In this document: in pieces, positions 30,562 to 38,994 of the stretch
Layout of the letters: every line of letters begins with the position of its first letter
How positions within the stretch are numbered: the stretch's first letter is position 1
Assembly (NCBI RefSeq): GCF_002843305.1
Contig: NZ_PGSG01000074.1
Span: forward strand, 1-40,651
DNA from: Streptomyces barkulensis
Lineage (GTDB): Bacteria > Actinomycetota > Actinomycetes > Streptomycetales > Streptomycetaceae
Direction: 5' to 3'
DNA length: 40,651 nt
Made by a program: the position numbers and the translations under genes
The notes under the pieces: model-generated
Database searches by the model: none
Told to the model about the DNA's origin: nothing
The model's input: only the letters and a program-made list of their open reading frames with translations

Positions 30562-33500
30562 TCACCAGCCCGCGTCGGCCGTCGGCGCACCGAGGAGATC
30601 GCCTGCTCCGGCAGCGTTCGAGTCCCCCAGCTCTTCGAAGAAGGCTGTGGTCCGGCCCCATACCCGCCGCGCCTCCACCGACCGGCCCGTCTCACACAGG
30701 GCGTGGCTCAGTACGTTGAGGATGCGGGTCTTGGTATACCGGGCACCCGGCTCGTGGCAGCGGGCGAGGGCACGTCGACACCAGGCGATGGTCTCCTCGT
30801 GCCGGCCGAGGGCGGCGTACGTCAGGCACAGGTCCCGCAACGCGATGCTCTCCCCCCAGCGGTTGCCGATCCTCCGGAAGGCACCGACCGCCCTCGACTG
30901 GTGTTCGCGGGCACACTCGGACTCGTTCAAATCCTGGTAGACGCGGCCGAGACCGGCCAGAGCGAAACCTTGCCCCCAGTGGTTTCCGATCTCCTCGAAG
31001 ATGCCGAGAGCCTCCGCATGGTGCTCCAACGCACGCCTGGGCTCGCCCAGGTTCCCGCGAACCCGGCCAAGTCCGGTCAGCGCGATGCCCTCCCCCCAGC
31101 GGTCCCCGAGCTCGCGTCGCAGCACGAGCGCGTTCTCGAGCCACTCCAGCGCTTCGGCGAACCGCCGCTGGTTCCACCGGGCGAACCCGAGGCTGGTGAG
31201 CACCGAGGCCTCGCCGCAGCGATCACCCTGTGCCCGGGCGGCGGCGAGACCCACCCTGTGGCTCTCGATCCAGTCGCCCCAGTGTTTACGCAGGTTGAAG
31301 AAGCCCCACAGGACGGTCGGGAGCCGCCAGGCGATGGTGTACTCACCGACCTCGAAGGCGAGCCGGACAGCGGCCATCAGGTTGGCGCGCTCTGTCTCAC
31401 TCCACCGCAGCGCCTCCTCGTGCGAGGAGAAGGCAAGCGGTTCACAGCCCTCCTCGAAGGGGTCGGGTGGACGGTGCTGGTGGCCGGGGTTGAGCATCCG
31501 CTCGGCCGCATCGGCGGTGTGCAGGTACCAGCACAGGACGCGACGCAGCGCCGCCAGCCTGGTCGGCTCGCTCTCCTCCGCCTCGGCCCGCTCCGCCGCG
31601 TACAGGCGCATCAGGCCGTGGAACCGGTAGCGGTACCGGTTCCGGCCGGCCCGCTCCAGCAGGCCCCGGCCCGTCAGCCCCTCCACCAGCCGCCGCGTCT
31701 GCTCCGTGCCGACGCCGATGAGCACGGCCGCCGCCTCGACGCTGATGTCGGGCCCGGGGTGCAGGCCGAGGGCGCGGAACGCGCCGGCGGCGGCCGTGTC
31801 GAGTGCGTCGTAGGACCAGGAGAAAACGCCGCGAACCGCCGAGGTCTCGTCGTCGCCCACGCTGAGCACATCCAGCCGGCGCCGCTCCACGGCGAGTTCA
31901 GCGACAAGGTCGTGCAGCGGGGCGGAGTGCCCGGCCGCCGGTCCCGTCCGGTTGTCCGGTCCGGACAGGTGGTGGACGCGCTCGGCGGCCAGGGCCAGGG
32001 CCAGGGGCATGTGAGCGCACAGACCGGCGAGTTGCACGGCGGTGTCCGGCTCGGCCGCGACCCGGTCCTCGCCCACGACACCGGCGAGCAAGGTGACCGA
32101 CTCCTCGGCAGACAGCCGGTCGAGGCCGACGCGGTAGGCGCCGTGCCGCACCGCCAGGCCGCGTAGCTGGCCGCGACTGGTGACCAGGACCAGGCAGTGC
32201 GAGCCGGGCAGCAGCGGACGCACCTGCGCGGAGTCGCGCGCGTTGTCCAGCAGCACGAGCACCCGCCGGCCGGCCAGGGTGCTGCGCAACAGCGCGGAGC
32301 GGCCGTCCAGCTCCGACGGGATCTGCCGCGCGGGGACGCCCAGCGCTTGCAGGAACATCTCCAGGACAGCGGTGGGCTCCACTGGAGAGCCCAAACCGTA
32401 GCCGCGGAGATCGGCGTAGAGCTGCCCGTCGGGAAACCGGTCGCGTACGTGGTGTGCCCAGTGCACCGCCAGGGCGGTCTTGCCGGCACCCGCCGCCCCG
32501 TCGACCACGGCGATCGCCGTGGTCTGCGCGGACTGACCGTGCTCGGCGGGCAGCAGGCCGTCCAGTCCGGCCAGCTCCATGGTGCGGCCGGTGAAACAGG
32601 GGATGCCCGGCGGAAGCTGCTGTGGGCGGACCGGCGGCGACTGCGCAGGCGGATCGACGGCGGAAAGGACGATTGTGCCGACGACCGGCTCCTGCTCACC
32701 CACGCCGCCGGCAGGGGAGTGGGTCGCGCCGCCGTCGAGGACGGACCGGTGCAGTTCCCGCAGTTCGTCGCTGGGATCGAGCGCCAACTCGTCCCGGAGG
32801 ATCGCGAGGACTTGTTGGTACGCCTCCAGGGCCTCGGCGCGGCGACCGCACCGGTGCAGGGCCAGGATCAGGCGCTGCCAGCTCGCCTCGTGCAGCGGGT
32901 GGGCGGTCGTCAGCTCGCGCAGCTCGTGAATCAGCTCATAGTGCCGACCCGCCGCCATCTCGAGGTCGATGCGGCACATCAGAGCGCTCAACCACTCCTC
33001 GTTCAGCCGGGGCACCACCCCGCGATCCAGCCACGGGGAGGCGACATCGGCGAACGGGTCGCCGCGGCGGAGCGCCAGAGCTTCGCGCAGCAGAACCAGC
33101 CTCTCACCGGAGTCATCTCCGGCGGACTCCGAGCGCCGGACGAGATCCCGGAATCGCAGCAGGTCCACGCTGTCGGCTGATACCCGCAGGGCGTACCCGC
33201 CGGGTCTCGTCTGCACCAGGTCGGGGCCGAGCAGGTGGCGCAGCCGTCTCACGCAGGTGTGCAGCGCGCCGCGCGCCCGTTCCACCGGGGTCTCTGCCCA
33301 TATTCGATCGATCAGCGTGTCGCTGGAGACGACCTCGTTGGGCGACATCACCAGGCACGACAGGAGCACACGTAATCGGCCTGCGGGTAACTGCACCACC
33401 CGCTGTCTGTGCCTCACCTCGAGTGGCCCCAGCACCCGGACGTCGAAGTCCTCGCATGCCGCCGCGTCTCCAGATGGGACCGAAACCGATGAGCGCATAG

Positions 33501-33579
33501 AGCAGACCCCTGTCTCCCGTGACATGCTGTCGATAACGGCCGATACGCGGTCCGAGGGCTCGGACGAAAAATAGGCCAC
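30562..33579 (-). CDS. AfsR/SARP-type regulator (BTAD, NB-ARC, TPR)
   Basis: This large regulator (up to 1005 aa) follows the AfsR plan: OmpR-like winged helix (about 45-130, DVRVLGPLEVRH through RPGGYALRV), bacterial transcriptional activator domain (about 135-282), NB-ARC ATPase (about 330-620, Walker A GAAGAGKT at 361-368, LVLLDNARD as Walker B) and C-terminal TPR repeats (about 790-970, each with AL..GLGR.. or similar). Such proteins activate secondary-metabolite clusters by recruiting RNA polymerase. Starts at 33579 (GTG), 33525 and 33498 (ATG) are possible; none has a good ribosome site. It lies upstream of the glycolipid cluster in the same direction and may control it. An IstB fragment ends 17 bases upstream of the earliest start. 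Confidence 0.85.
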   Translation of the reverse strand: MAYFSSEPSDRVSAVIDSMSRETGVCSMRSSVSVPSGDAAACEDFDVRVLGPLEVRHRQRVVQLPAGRLRVLLSCLVMSPNEVVSSDTLIDRIWAETPVERARGALHTCVRRLRHLLGPDLVQTRPGGYALRVSADSVDLLRFRDLVRRSESAGDDSGERLVLLREALALRRGDPFADVASPWLDRGVVPRLNEEWLSALMCRIDLEMAAGRHYELIHELRELTTAHPLHEASWQRLILALHRCGRRAEALEAYQQVLAILRDELALDPSDELRELHRSVLDGGATHSPAGGVGEQEPVVGTIVLSAVDPPAQSPPVRPQQLPPGIPCFTGRTMELAGLDGLLPAEHGQSAQTTAIAVVDGAAGAGKTALAVHWAHHVRDRFPDGQLYADLRGYGLGSPVEPTAVLEMFLQALGVPARQIPSELDGRSALLRSTLAGRRVLVLLDNARDSAQVRPLLPGSHCLVLVTSRGQLRGLAVRHGAYRVGLDRLSAEESVTLLAGVVGEDRVAAEPDTAVQLAGLCAHMPLALALAAERVHHLSGPDNRTGPAAGHSAPLHDLVAELAVERRRLDVLSVGDDETSAVRGVFSWSYDALDTAAAGAFRALGLHPGPDISVEAAAVLIGVGTEQTRRLVEGLTGRGLLERAGRNRYRYRFHGLMRLYAAERAEAEESEPTRLAALRRVLCWYLHTADAAERMLNPGHQHRPPDPFEEGCEPLAFSSHEEALRWSETERANLMAAVRLAFEVGEYTIAWRLPTVLWGFFNLRKHWGDWIESHRVGLAAARAQGDRCGEASVLTSLGFARWNQRRFAEALEWLENALVLRRELGDRWGEGIALTGLGRVRGNLGEPRRALEHHAEALGIFEEIGNHWGQGFALAGLGRVYQDLNESECAREHQSRAVGAFRRIGNRWGESIALRDLCLTYAALGRHEETIAWCRRALARCHEPGARYTKTRILNVLSHALCETGRSVEARRVWGRTTAFFEELGDSNAAGAGDLLGAPTADAGW

Positions 33580-33596
33580 ACGCTGTCAGTCGATGT

Positions 33597-33752
33597 TCAT
33601 TCCCCGCTGCGGGTGATGGGAACCCGCCGGGCGTCGCGTCCGCGCATGCGGTGGCCGTCTTCCTTCAGAGAGACGACTTCGGCATGGTGGACGAGTCGGT
33701 CGATCATCGCGGCGGCGGCGACCTCGTCCCCGAAGACCTCTCCCCGGCGATC
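33597..33752 (-). pseudogene. IstB-like ATPase C-terminal fragment (IS21 remnant)
   Basis: The translation RRGEVFGDEVAAAAMIDRLV then HHAEVVSLKEDG and the ending are the last 50 residues of the IstB helper ATPase of IS21-family elements, with its natural stop. The ATP-binding part is missing; upstream sequence switches to unrelated DNA near 33752. It marks an old IS21 insertion beside the SARP gene. 33753-34206 holds no other gene I recognise. Confidence 0.75.
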
Positions 33753-34206
33753 AGGGGCCGGCGCTTGTTCCCCTACAAGAGTTGCTGCTGCCACTGGCCA
33801 TATCCCGTTCCCGAAGTCCTCGTTGGCTTTCGTGGCTGCGGCCTGGTCTCGAAGGTGCTGCCCCGACCGTTCAGGTGCGAGGAGGTGCGCCGGTGGCCGA
33901 GGCGAGGTTCCAGGTCATCGCGGGTCGCGGCGCGCCTGCGCACCCACGGCGTCCGCCCGGAGGCGCCGGCCGGACAGACGGCCGCCCGCAACCGCCTGCA
34001 CCGCACCTGTGGCCCCAACCCACCACCCCGTCTGCCGAGCCCGCGGCGGTCGACGCGGTGGTCCTGGAAGAGCCACCGTCGCCGGCCCCCGGTCTCCTCG
34101 GCTGAAGCCTCCTGTGGCGCATCACCTGGTGTGGCCGATTCCCGACCTCCATGTACAACCACTGGCGCAACTCGTGCACGAAGTCACCTGTAGGGGGTAT
34201 CTGCGT

Positions 34207-34237
34207 TTGACTTCAACCATGCCTGAGCTTCTAGGTT
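34207..34237 (+). promoter_or_regulatory. Predicted promoter of the VOC gene
   Basis: TTGACT (34207-34212), a 19-base spacer and TAGGTT (34232-34237), about 50 bases before the VOC start. The -35 is near consensus; the long spacer lowers confidence. Confidence 0.4.
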
Positions 34238-34288
34238 CGTCATAGAGCCGCAGGAGCCGACCGGCGGTGCCTTTCGAGGAGGTTCGTC

Positions 34289-34774
34289 ATGGCCGAGCGC
34301 ACAGCTCACATCGAGATCCCCGGCCGTTACCGCTATGCCGTGATCCCGCACATCATGGTCGATGACGCTGCCGCGGCGATCGATTTCTACCGGCGGGCGT
34401 TCGGCGCCCGCGAGGACTTCAGGATCGACGCTCCGGACGGCGGGATCCTGCACGCCGAGATCACCATCGGACAGTCGGTGCTGATGCTGGGCGACGCCAG
34501 CGTGGACGAGGCGGAGGCCGGCTCCTTCGCCGCGCCGGCCTCGCTCGGTGGCGGCACGTCCGTCACCCTGCATGTCTTCGTGCCGGACGTCGACGGCCTG
34601 GCGGAGCGCGCAGAGGCTGCCGGCGCCGAGATCCTCCAGCCGCCGACAGACATGTTTCATGGTGACCGCACCGTCATCCTCAAGGACCCTTCGGGTCACA
34701 TGTGGGTGTTCCTGACGCACGTGGAAGACGTCTCGGAAGAGGAGCTCCGGCGCCGGCTGGCCGCCGCCGGGTGA
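34289..34774 (+). CDS. VOC-family (PhnB/glyoxalase-like) protein
   Basis: This 161-aa protein has two VOC beta-alpha-beta-beta-beta modules: IPHIMVDDAAAAIDFYRRAF with GILHAEITIGQSVLMLGD in the first half, and TLHVFVPDVDGLAERAEAAG with FHGDRTVILKDPSGHMWVF in the second. Candidate metal ligands are in HIM, HAEI and the GHMW segment. The exact activity (resistance, isomerase or glyoxalase-like) cannot be read. AGGAGG precedes ATG 34289 at ideal spacing. It is the only intact gene in a 2-kb stretch of fragments and appears as a single-gene unit. Confidence 0.83.
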   Translation: MAERTAHIEIPGRYRYAVIPHIMVDDAAAAIDFYRRAFGAREDFRIDAPDGGILHAEITIGQSVLMLGDASVDEAEAGSFAAPASLGGGTSVTLHVFVPDVDGLAERAEAAGAEILQPPTDMFHGDRTVILKDPSGHMWVFLTHVEDVSEEELRRRLAAAG

Positions 34775-34795
34775 CCGCTCGCAGTCGCGCGCGGG

Positions 34796-35060
34796 GTCCG
34801 CACCGACGCCCTGGTGGAGGCCGGCGGCCACCGGATCGGCTGGGAGGTGCGGCTGTCCACCGCCGGCCACGGCGGGCCCCGCAGCGTGCGGGCCCGCGCC
34901 CAACGCGCCGCCGACAACGACATCACCCCGGCCTGGCACCGACCGCCGCGAGGAAGCCGGACACAACGACACCCAGCGGACCCGCTCCGACCGCCTGCCC
35001 GCCTCCGGCATCGCCAAGAAGTACGGCCTGCGCATGGTGTCCGGCCACCGGGCCGGACGC
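34796..35060 (+). pseudogene. Frameshifted fragment of an unrecognised protein
   Basis: Frame 1 reads VRTDALVEAGGHRIGWEVRL then STAGHGGPRSVRARAQRAAD NDITPAWHR; a shift near 34945 leads to EEAGHNDTQRTRSDRLPASG and IAKKYGLRMVSGHRAG. The two pieces read as one disrupted protein that begins and ends abruptly. I recall similar sequences in proteins from actinomycete mobile DNA but cannot name the family. Confidence 0.45.
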
Positions 35061-35199
35061 CACCGCTCTTCCAGTCGCCCCACCACCTCGACACCATGCC
35101 CGACCAGCACAGACCCGGCCCCACACTCGGTTTCGAGCCTCCCTCCAGGCCGTCCTCACCCTTCACCTCACCGCGTCAGCGTGAGATTGGGAAAACCTC

Positions 35200-35475
35200 A
35201 CTGATTGGAGCGATTCCGCTGGCGCTTTCCGAGGCAGCGACGCGAACAGCGCGTCGTTCGTTATCAACAGCGGCTACATGGGAAGCTGCGACGTCGTCGC
35301 GTTCCACTACCTCCCGGGAGGCCGAGGAGGTTGTGGTTGTCTCCCGCCCTACGAGTACTACGTGGACAACCTGTCCCGTAACCCCTTCACCACCGGGTAC
35401 AACATGAACGACAACACCATGTCGCACCGGTGGGTCGACTCATCCGCGTGTGTCTCCGGCAGTTGGGTGATCCAG
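35200..35475 (+). pseudogene. Remnant of a Cys-rich exported protein
   Basis: An open stretch without a start codon reads DWSDSAGAFRGSDANSASFV, then INSGYMGSCDVVAF, GGCGCLPPYEYYVDNLSRNP and HRWVDSSACVSGSW. The composition (Cys, Ser, Asn, Tyr, Trp) is that of a secreted domain, but signal peptide and N-terminus are missing. The frame runs on through the hairpin at 35494-35534, so the original stop was probably lost. GGGAAAACCTCA just before 35200 resembles the IS5-type terminal repeat at 971-983. Family not recognised. Confidence 0.45.
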
Positions 35476-35493
35476 CCCTGCACATCGTGTGTG

Positions 35494-35534
35494 CGGCGGG
35501 CCCGGAACGTGCACGGCACGTTCCGGGCCCGCCG
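35494..35534 (+). terminator. Perfect 19-bp hairpin terminator
   Basis: The arm 35494-35512 is exactly complementary to 35516-35534 around ACG. It follows the secreted-protein remnant and probably terminated that gene; it also insulates the EACC1/caspase genes from upstream reads. Confidence 0.78.
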
Positions 35535-35617
35535 AGAACTGGACCACGCCACCTCCAGCGGTCCGACGGCCCAGGAGCCGGGTGGTCCAGCCCGCACAGC
35601 GGAAGAGGGGAAACTTT

Positions 35618-35707
35618 ATGCAGGTTGCCAAGCGTTCTCTACTCGTGGCCGGCACCATTGAGCGGCAGAGCAGGGGGGGAGCCGAATGCAGATCAGATTC
35701 GAGATGA
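35618..35707 (+). other. Orphan signal-peptide-like start
   Basis: After the ribosome site AGAGGGGAAA, ATG 35618 opens MQVAKRSLLVAGTI, a typical beginning of an export signal, then loses the pattern (ERQSRGGAECRSDSR, stop). It overlaps the EACC1 start in another frame. It is probably the remaining 5' end of a deleted secreted-protein gene; a real 29-aa peptide is less likely. Confidence 0.35.
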
Positions 35708-36084
35708 CGGGGCCGAACGGGGACGAGGATCTGCGTTCCCTGTACCACTGGTTGTCCGACGACCGAGCGCTGCGTGGACACGTGCGCGTCCGGCCGGTCG
35801 TCGGCGATTCGTCCGGGCGGATGGGAGCCGGTCTCGAAGCGGTGCTGGCGGTGATCTCCACGGCCGTGGCACTGGCTCAGTTGCCGCTGTCGTATTCGGC
35901 CTGGCGCCAAGGCCGCAGGCCCCGGACACCGGTCACGATCAACGTCCTCGGCGCGGATACGGAGCAGGCCGAGGCCGTACTGCGCAGCCTCGGGCAGTCG
36001 CCTCCCGCTCCGCGGCAGCAGACCGCCACCGGGGCACCTGATCGGCCCGATGCCGCGGACGGTGCCCCTGAGGAGGCGCGGTGA
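35686..36084 (+). CDS. Effector-associated constant component EACC1-like protein
   Basis: This 132-aa protein matches the EACC1 pattern: an N-terminal strand-rich part (MQIRFEMTGPNGDEDLRSLY, HWLSDDRALRGHVRVRPV), a central hydrophobic segment (residues about 46-72, GLEAVLAVISTAVALAQLPL) and TPVTINVLGADTEQAEAVLR near the end, followed by a disordered tail. EACC1 proteins are the shared component of predicted actinobacterial conflict systems that pair with caspase, trypsin or other effector genes (Pfam family described by the Aravind group). GGGGGAG upstream of ATG 35686 is a strong ribosome site. The stop overlaps the caspase start (GTGA). It probably binds or controls the caspase; the biochemical role is unknown. 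Confidence 0.8.
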   Translation: MQIRFEMTGPNGDEDLRSLYHWLSDDRALRGHVRVRPVVGDSSGRMGAGLEAVLAVISTAVALAQLPLSYSAWRQGRRPRTPVTINVLGADTEQAEAVLRSLGQSPPAPRQQTATGAPDRPDAADGAPEEAR

Positions 36085-38063
36085 CCGTCACCGACCGGCC
36101 GGACGGGGCACAGACCAGCGGTACGCCCCACAGGATTGACCCGGCCCGCTCGGCCTGTGTGCTGATCGGGGTGGACGACTACACGTATCTGGACTCGCTG
36201 CGCAGCGTCAGGCACAACCTCACCGCGTTGCGGGCGGTCCTGACCGACAAGGAGATCTGGGGCCTCCCCGAAGACCGGATCACGGTCGTGACGAACCCCA
36301 GGGCCCCTTCCGACCTGGTCGGCCCGATACGCGAGGCGGCCGAACGGGCCGAGGACACGCTGATCGTCTACTACGCGGGCCACGGACTCCTGGACAGGCA
36401 GGAGCGGCAACTGCACCTGACGTTACCCGGCTCGGCCGAGGATCAGCCGGACACCTGCGTCCGCTCCGCCGATGTCCGCCGCGCCATCCGGGACCGAGGT
36501 TCCGCTCTGCGCCGGGTGCTGATTCTGGACTGCTGCTTCAGCGGCCAGGTGATGGCCGAGATGTCCTCCGCCGACCGCGGGGTGCGTGGTGGAGAGGCGG
36601 CCGTGGGGACCCTGCGGGGCGTCGAGGGCTCGTACGTGATGACCTCGGCCCCGCGTGACCGCCCTTCCCATGCCCCGGATCCCCGGCGCTGCACCGTCTT
36701 CACCGGCGCGCTCGTGGACGTCATGCGCCAAGGGCTGCCCGACGGGCCGGAGATGCTCGGGCTGCACGCACTCTTCGTGGCCGTCAGGGCGCACATCGCC
36801 GCGATGAGGCCGGAGATGCCGCAGGAGCCCCAGGACGAGGACCGCAATGGAGTCGGCGGACTGGACTTCATCCGCAACGTAGCGGTGCTCCCCTCACTGA
36901 CCGCACACACCGGTCCACCGCCGGTGCGACGCGGGCGGACGGTGCGTTGGTCCCTGCTGAGTGCGGCGGCGGGCGTCGCCCTCAGCCTGGGGGCGGCGCC
37001 CGCGGTGGACTGGTGGCACAGAGCGCACCCGGCCCCGGCTACCGGGCCGTGCTCGCCCCGGGCCGTGCTGCTCGACCACTCCGACGGCCTCGACAAGGAG
37101 CAGGTCAACTACGAGCCGATCGAGGGCCTCTCGGCACTCGCGCTGACCTCCGAAGAACCGGTCACGGCGCTCGCGGTCGCCGACAACAACCCGGGCCGGC
37201 TCTTCCCGTTGCACCTCGGCTCCCCGTTCGACCTGGAACTCTCGGCGAAGACGGCCAACACACTGCGACGCGCGGACGGCAGCAACTTCCCCGACTGGTA
37301 CGACGCGGAGGCGCTGGTCGTGGAGGAAGGAGGCAGGACGGTGCTGGTCGGTTCCGAGACCGGACCGGCCATCCGCCGTTTCGACATCGCTACCGGAAAA
37401 CAGGTCGGCAAGTCCCTGCCCGTGCCGAAGGAACTCCGATACGCGCCGGAGGGAAGCGCGCAGATGGGCCGTGGCATCGAGTCGCTCACCGTCTCTCCCG
37501 ACGGCCGTCGCCTGTACGCGGGGTGGGAGGCACCGCTGGCCACGGACGGCGACACCCGCGGTCGGAACATCCTGCGTATTCAGCGCTACACGGGTGCTCC
37601 CGGCGGGGCCTACGTTCCGGACGAGCAGTACACCTATCTGTCAGGGGACGGGCTGTATCTGGCGGAACTGGCGGCGGTCGACGACATGCGACTGCTGGCG
37701 CTTGAACGACACTACGTGGCAGGGCTCGGCAATACGGTCCAGGTTGTCGAAATCCCACTGGAAAACGCCCGGGACGTGACGGGCGAGGAGTCGTTGTACC
37801 GGCTGCCGGCCGATGTCTTCGCTGAGAGGGAGGTGCTCTTCGACCTCGCGGACTGCCCGGCCGGCGGTCCGGGAGTGGTGAGGACGACGCCATCGAAGCA
37901 GGGCAATCCACTGGCCGACAACGTCGAGGGCATGGCGTTGGGGGAGGAGTGGACCGATGGCCGCTACGAGGGATGGCGGCCGCTGTACCTGATCTCGGAC
38001 GACAACGGCAGCACGGCGCAGATCACGCGAGTGTACTCGCTGGCCGTCCGCCTGTCGGGGTAG
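36081..38063 (+). CDS. EACC1-associated caspase with TM helix and phytase-like beta-propeller
   Basis: This 660-aa protein starts with a caspase-family peptidase domain (about residues 22-270). The catalytic His101 is in VYYAGHG and the Cys is in LILDCCFSG (Cys152 by alignment with DxCxSG). A Pro/Arg linker leads to one transmembrane helix (about 289-309, VRWSLLSAAAGVALSLGAAP). The remaining 340 residues resemble the esterase-like activity of phytase family: YDAEALVVEEGGRTVLVGSE, GIESLTVSPDGRRLYAGWEA, RLLALERHYV, DNVEGMALG and LYLISDDN. Topology suggests a cytoplasmic protease and an external propeller. It is translationally coupled to EACC1. A role in defence or programmed death is inferred from the family. 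An external sensing domain of this type on a bacterial caspase is unusual to me. Confidence 0.82.
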   Translation: MTVTDRPDGAQTSGTPHRIDPARSACVLIGVDDYTYLDSLRSVRHNLTALRAVLTDKEIWGLPEDRITVVTNPRAPSDLVGPIREAAERAEDTLIVYYAGHGLLDRQERQLHLTLPGSAEDQPDTCVRSADVRRAIRDRGSALRRVLILDCCFSGQVMAEMSSADRGVRGGEAAVGTLRGVEGSYVMTSAPRDRPSHAPDPRRCTVFTGALVDVMRQGLPDGPEMLGLHALFVAVRAHIAAMRPEMPQEPQDEDRNGVGGLDFIRNVAVLPSLTAHTGPPPVRRGRTVRWSLLSAAAGVALSLGAAPAVDWWHRAHPAPATGPCSPRAVLLDHSDGLDKEQVNYEPIEGLSALALTSEEPVTALAVADNNPGRLFPLHLGSPFDLELSAKTANTLRRADGSNFPDWYDAEALVVEEGGRTVLVGSETGPAIRRFDIATGKQVGKSLPVPKELRYAPEGSAQMGRGIESLTVSPDGRRLYAGWEAPLATDGDTRGRNILRIQRYTGAPGGAYVPDEQYTYLSGDGLYLAELAAVDDMRLLALERHYVAGLGNTVQVVEIPLENARDVTGEESLYRLPADVFAEREVLFDLADCPAGGPGVVRTTPSKQGNPLADNVEGMALGEEWTDGRYEGWRPLYLISDDNGSTAQITRVYSLAVRLSG

Positions 38064-38117
38064 CACGGGTCCCGGGTCCCGGCCGGACCGCAGTGCGCCT
38101 CACCGGCGGATCAGGAC

Positions 38118-38325
38118 ATCGGCACTCGGTGTCCGTCGCGGCTGGGGTCCGTGCCGTCCGAGCGGAAGCGCATGAGGTCCTGGATCCGGTTCCGTGAGGA
38201 ACTCGGCTTCGGGCAGGCCGAGTTCCTCGCCCGGTACACGTAGACCGGCTCCGGCTCCGGCCCCGGCAGCGCGAGCGTCAGTGGTGCGGCCGCGCGCCCG
38301 GCGCGTGCCGAGAGTCGGAGCAGCG
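38118..38325 (-). pseudogene. Decayed GH13 alpha-glucosidase fragment
   Basis: Reading the minus strand with frame changes gives LGTRR, LTLALPG, VYVY, then GEELGLPEAEFLTEP and DPSRDGHRVP. These align in order with LGTRRARAAALLTLALPGGAY, GEELGLWEVEDLPEELLQDP and GRDGCRVPLPW of the intact enzyme at 3188-4849. At least two frameshifts and an insertion of GCCGGA-type repeats break it. It is closer to GEELGLPE-type family members than to the intact copy, so it was probably a separate gene. The rest of 38064-38994 has no gene I recognise; an open frame at 38371-38616 (minus) is of unknown value. Confidence 0.65.
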
Positions 38326-38860
38326 GGAGTGCGCGGGCCCGTGCGCGCGTCGGCGCGCTTCCGCCCGCCCTTACAACCGGAGGTGGCGGTGTTCCTGCAG
38401 GGCGTCGAGGACGACGGCTTCCCCGAAGACCTGGCGAAAATTCCGGGCGGCCCCGAGGCGCGCGACGCCAGAGTACCCGAAATGCGACATCGCGGAAGAC
38501 CGGCCCCCCGGCCGACGGCGGCTCCCTCCGGTGAGCAGGACGACGAACCGGTCCGGCGGGAAACGGATGTCATGGCGCTTCCAGGACGCCATGTCCTCAC
38601 CGGGGGAGCCGGCCACGGCCGGCGGGAGCAGAACATGGCCGCACCGGCGGTACGGCTCGCGTCACGACCCTTGCCCCGCGAAGGTCGGTGCCGCCGCCGG
38701 CGCCTCGCCCGGCGGGCCGTCACCGGTTCCGTCCTGGCCTTTCGTCACCGTGCCGCTCCTGGGCCTCTTCACGCCCGCCCATGCCGGAGTGCTTTACGTC
38801 TGAGCCCCGGGCCGGCGGCACCGGTAAGCGACTGACGACCTGCGCCCAGGGCCCCGGGGC

Positions 38861-38897
38861 CAGGTCCTCGAAGGGAGGGACGCCCTTCGAGGACCTG
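38861..38897 (-). terminator. 15-bp hairpin terminator of the chitinase gene
   Basis: CAGGTCCTCGAAGGG (38861-38875) pairs exactly with 38883-38897 across a 7-base loop. It lies about 100 bases beyond the chitinase stop on the minus strand. Confidence 0.6.
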
Positions 38898-38994
38898 ACG
38901 AGCGGGCAGCCCTTCACCGTCGAGCACGTCGACCTGCCCACGCACCACTGTCTCCGTACGAGTCAGTGGTTCTCTCCGAGAGCACCCCGGCCGC

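Noticed and set aside
34184..35110. Minus-strand open frame opposite the VOC gene
   Set aside because: No recognisable domain; it is antisense to the VOC gene and starts inside a decayed region.
35686..36084. Toxin-antitoxin pair with the caspase gene
   Set aside because: The first protein fits EACC1 with a hydrophobic segment and lacks any antitoxin DNA-binding motif.
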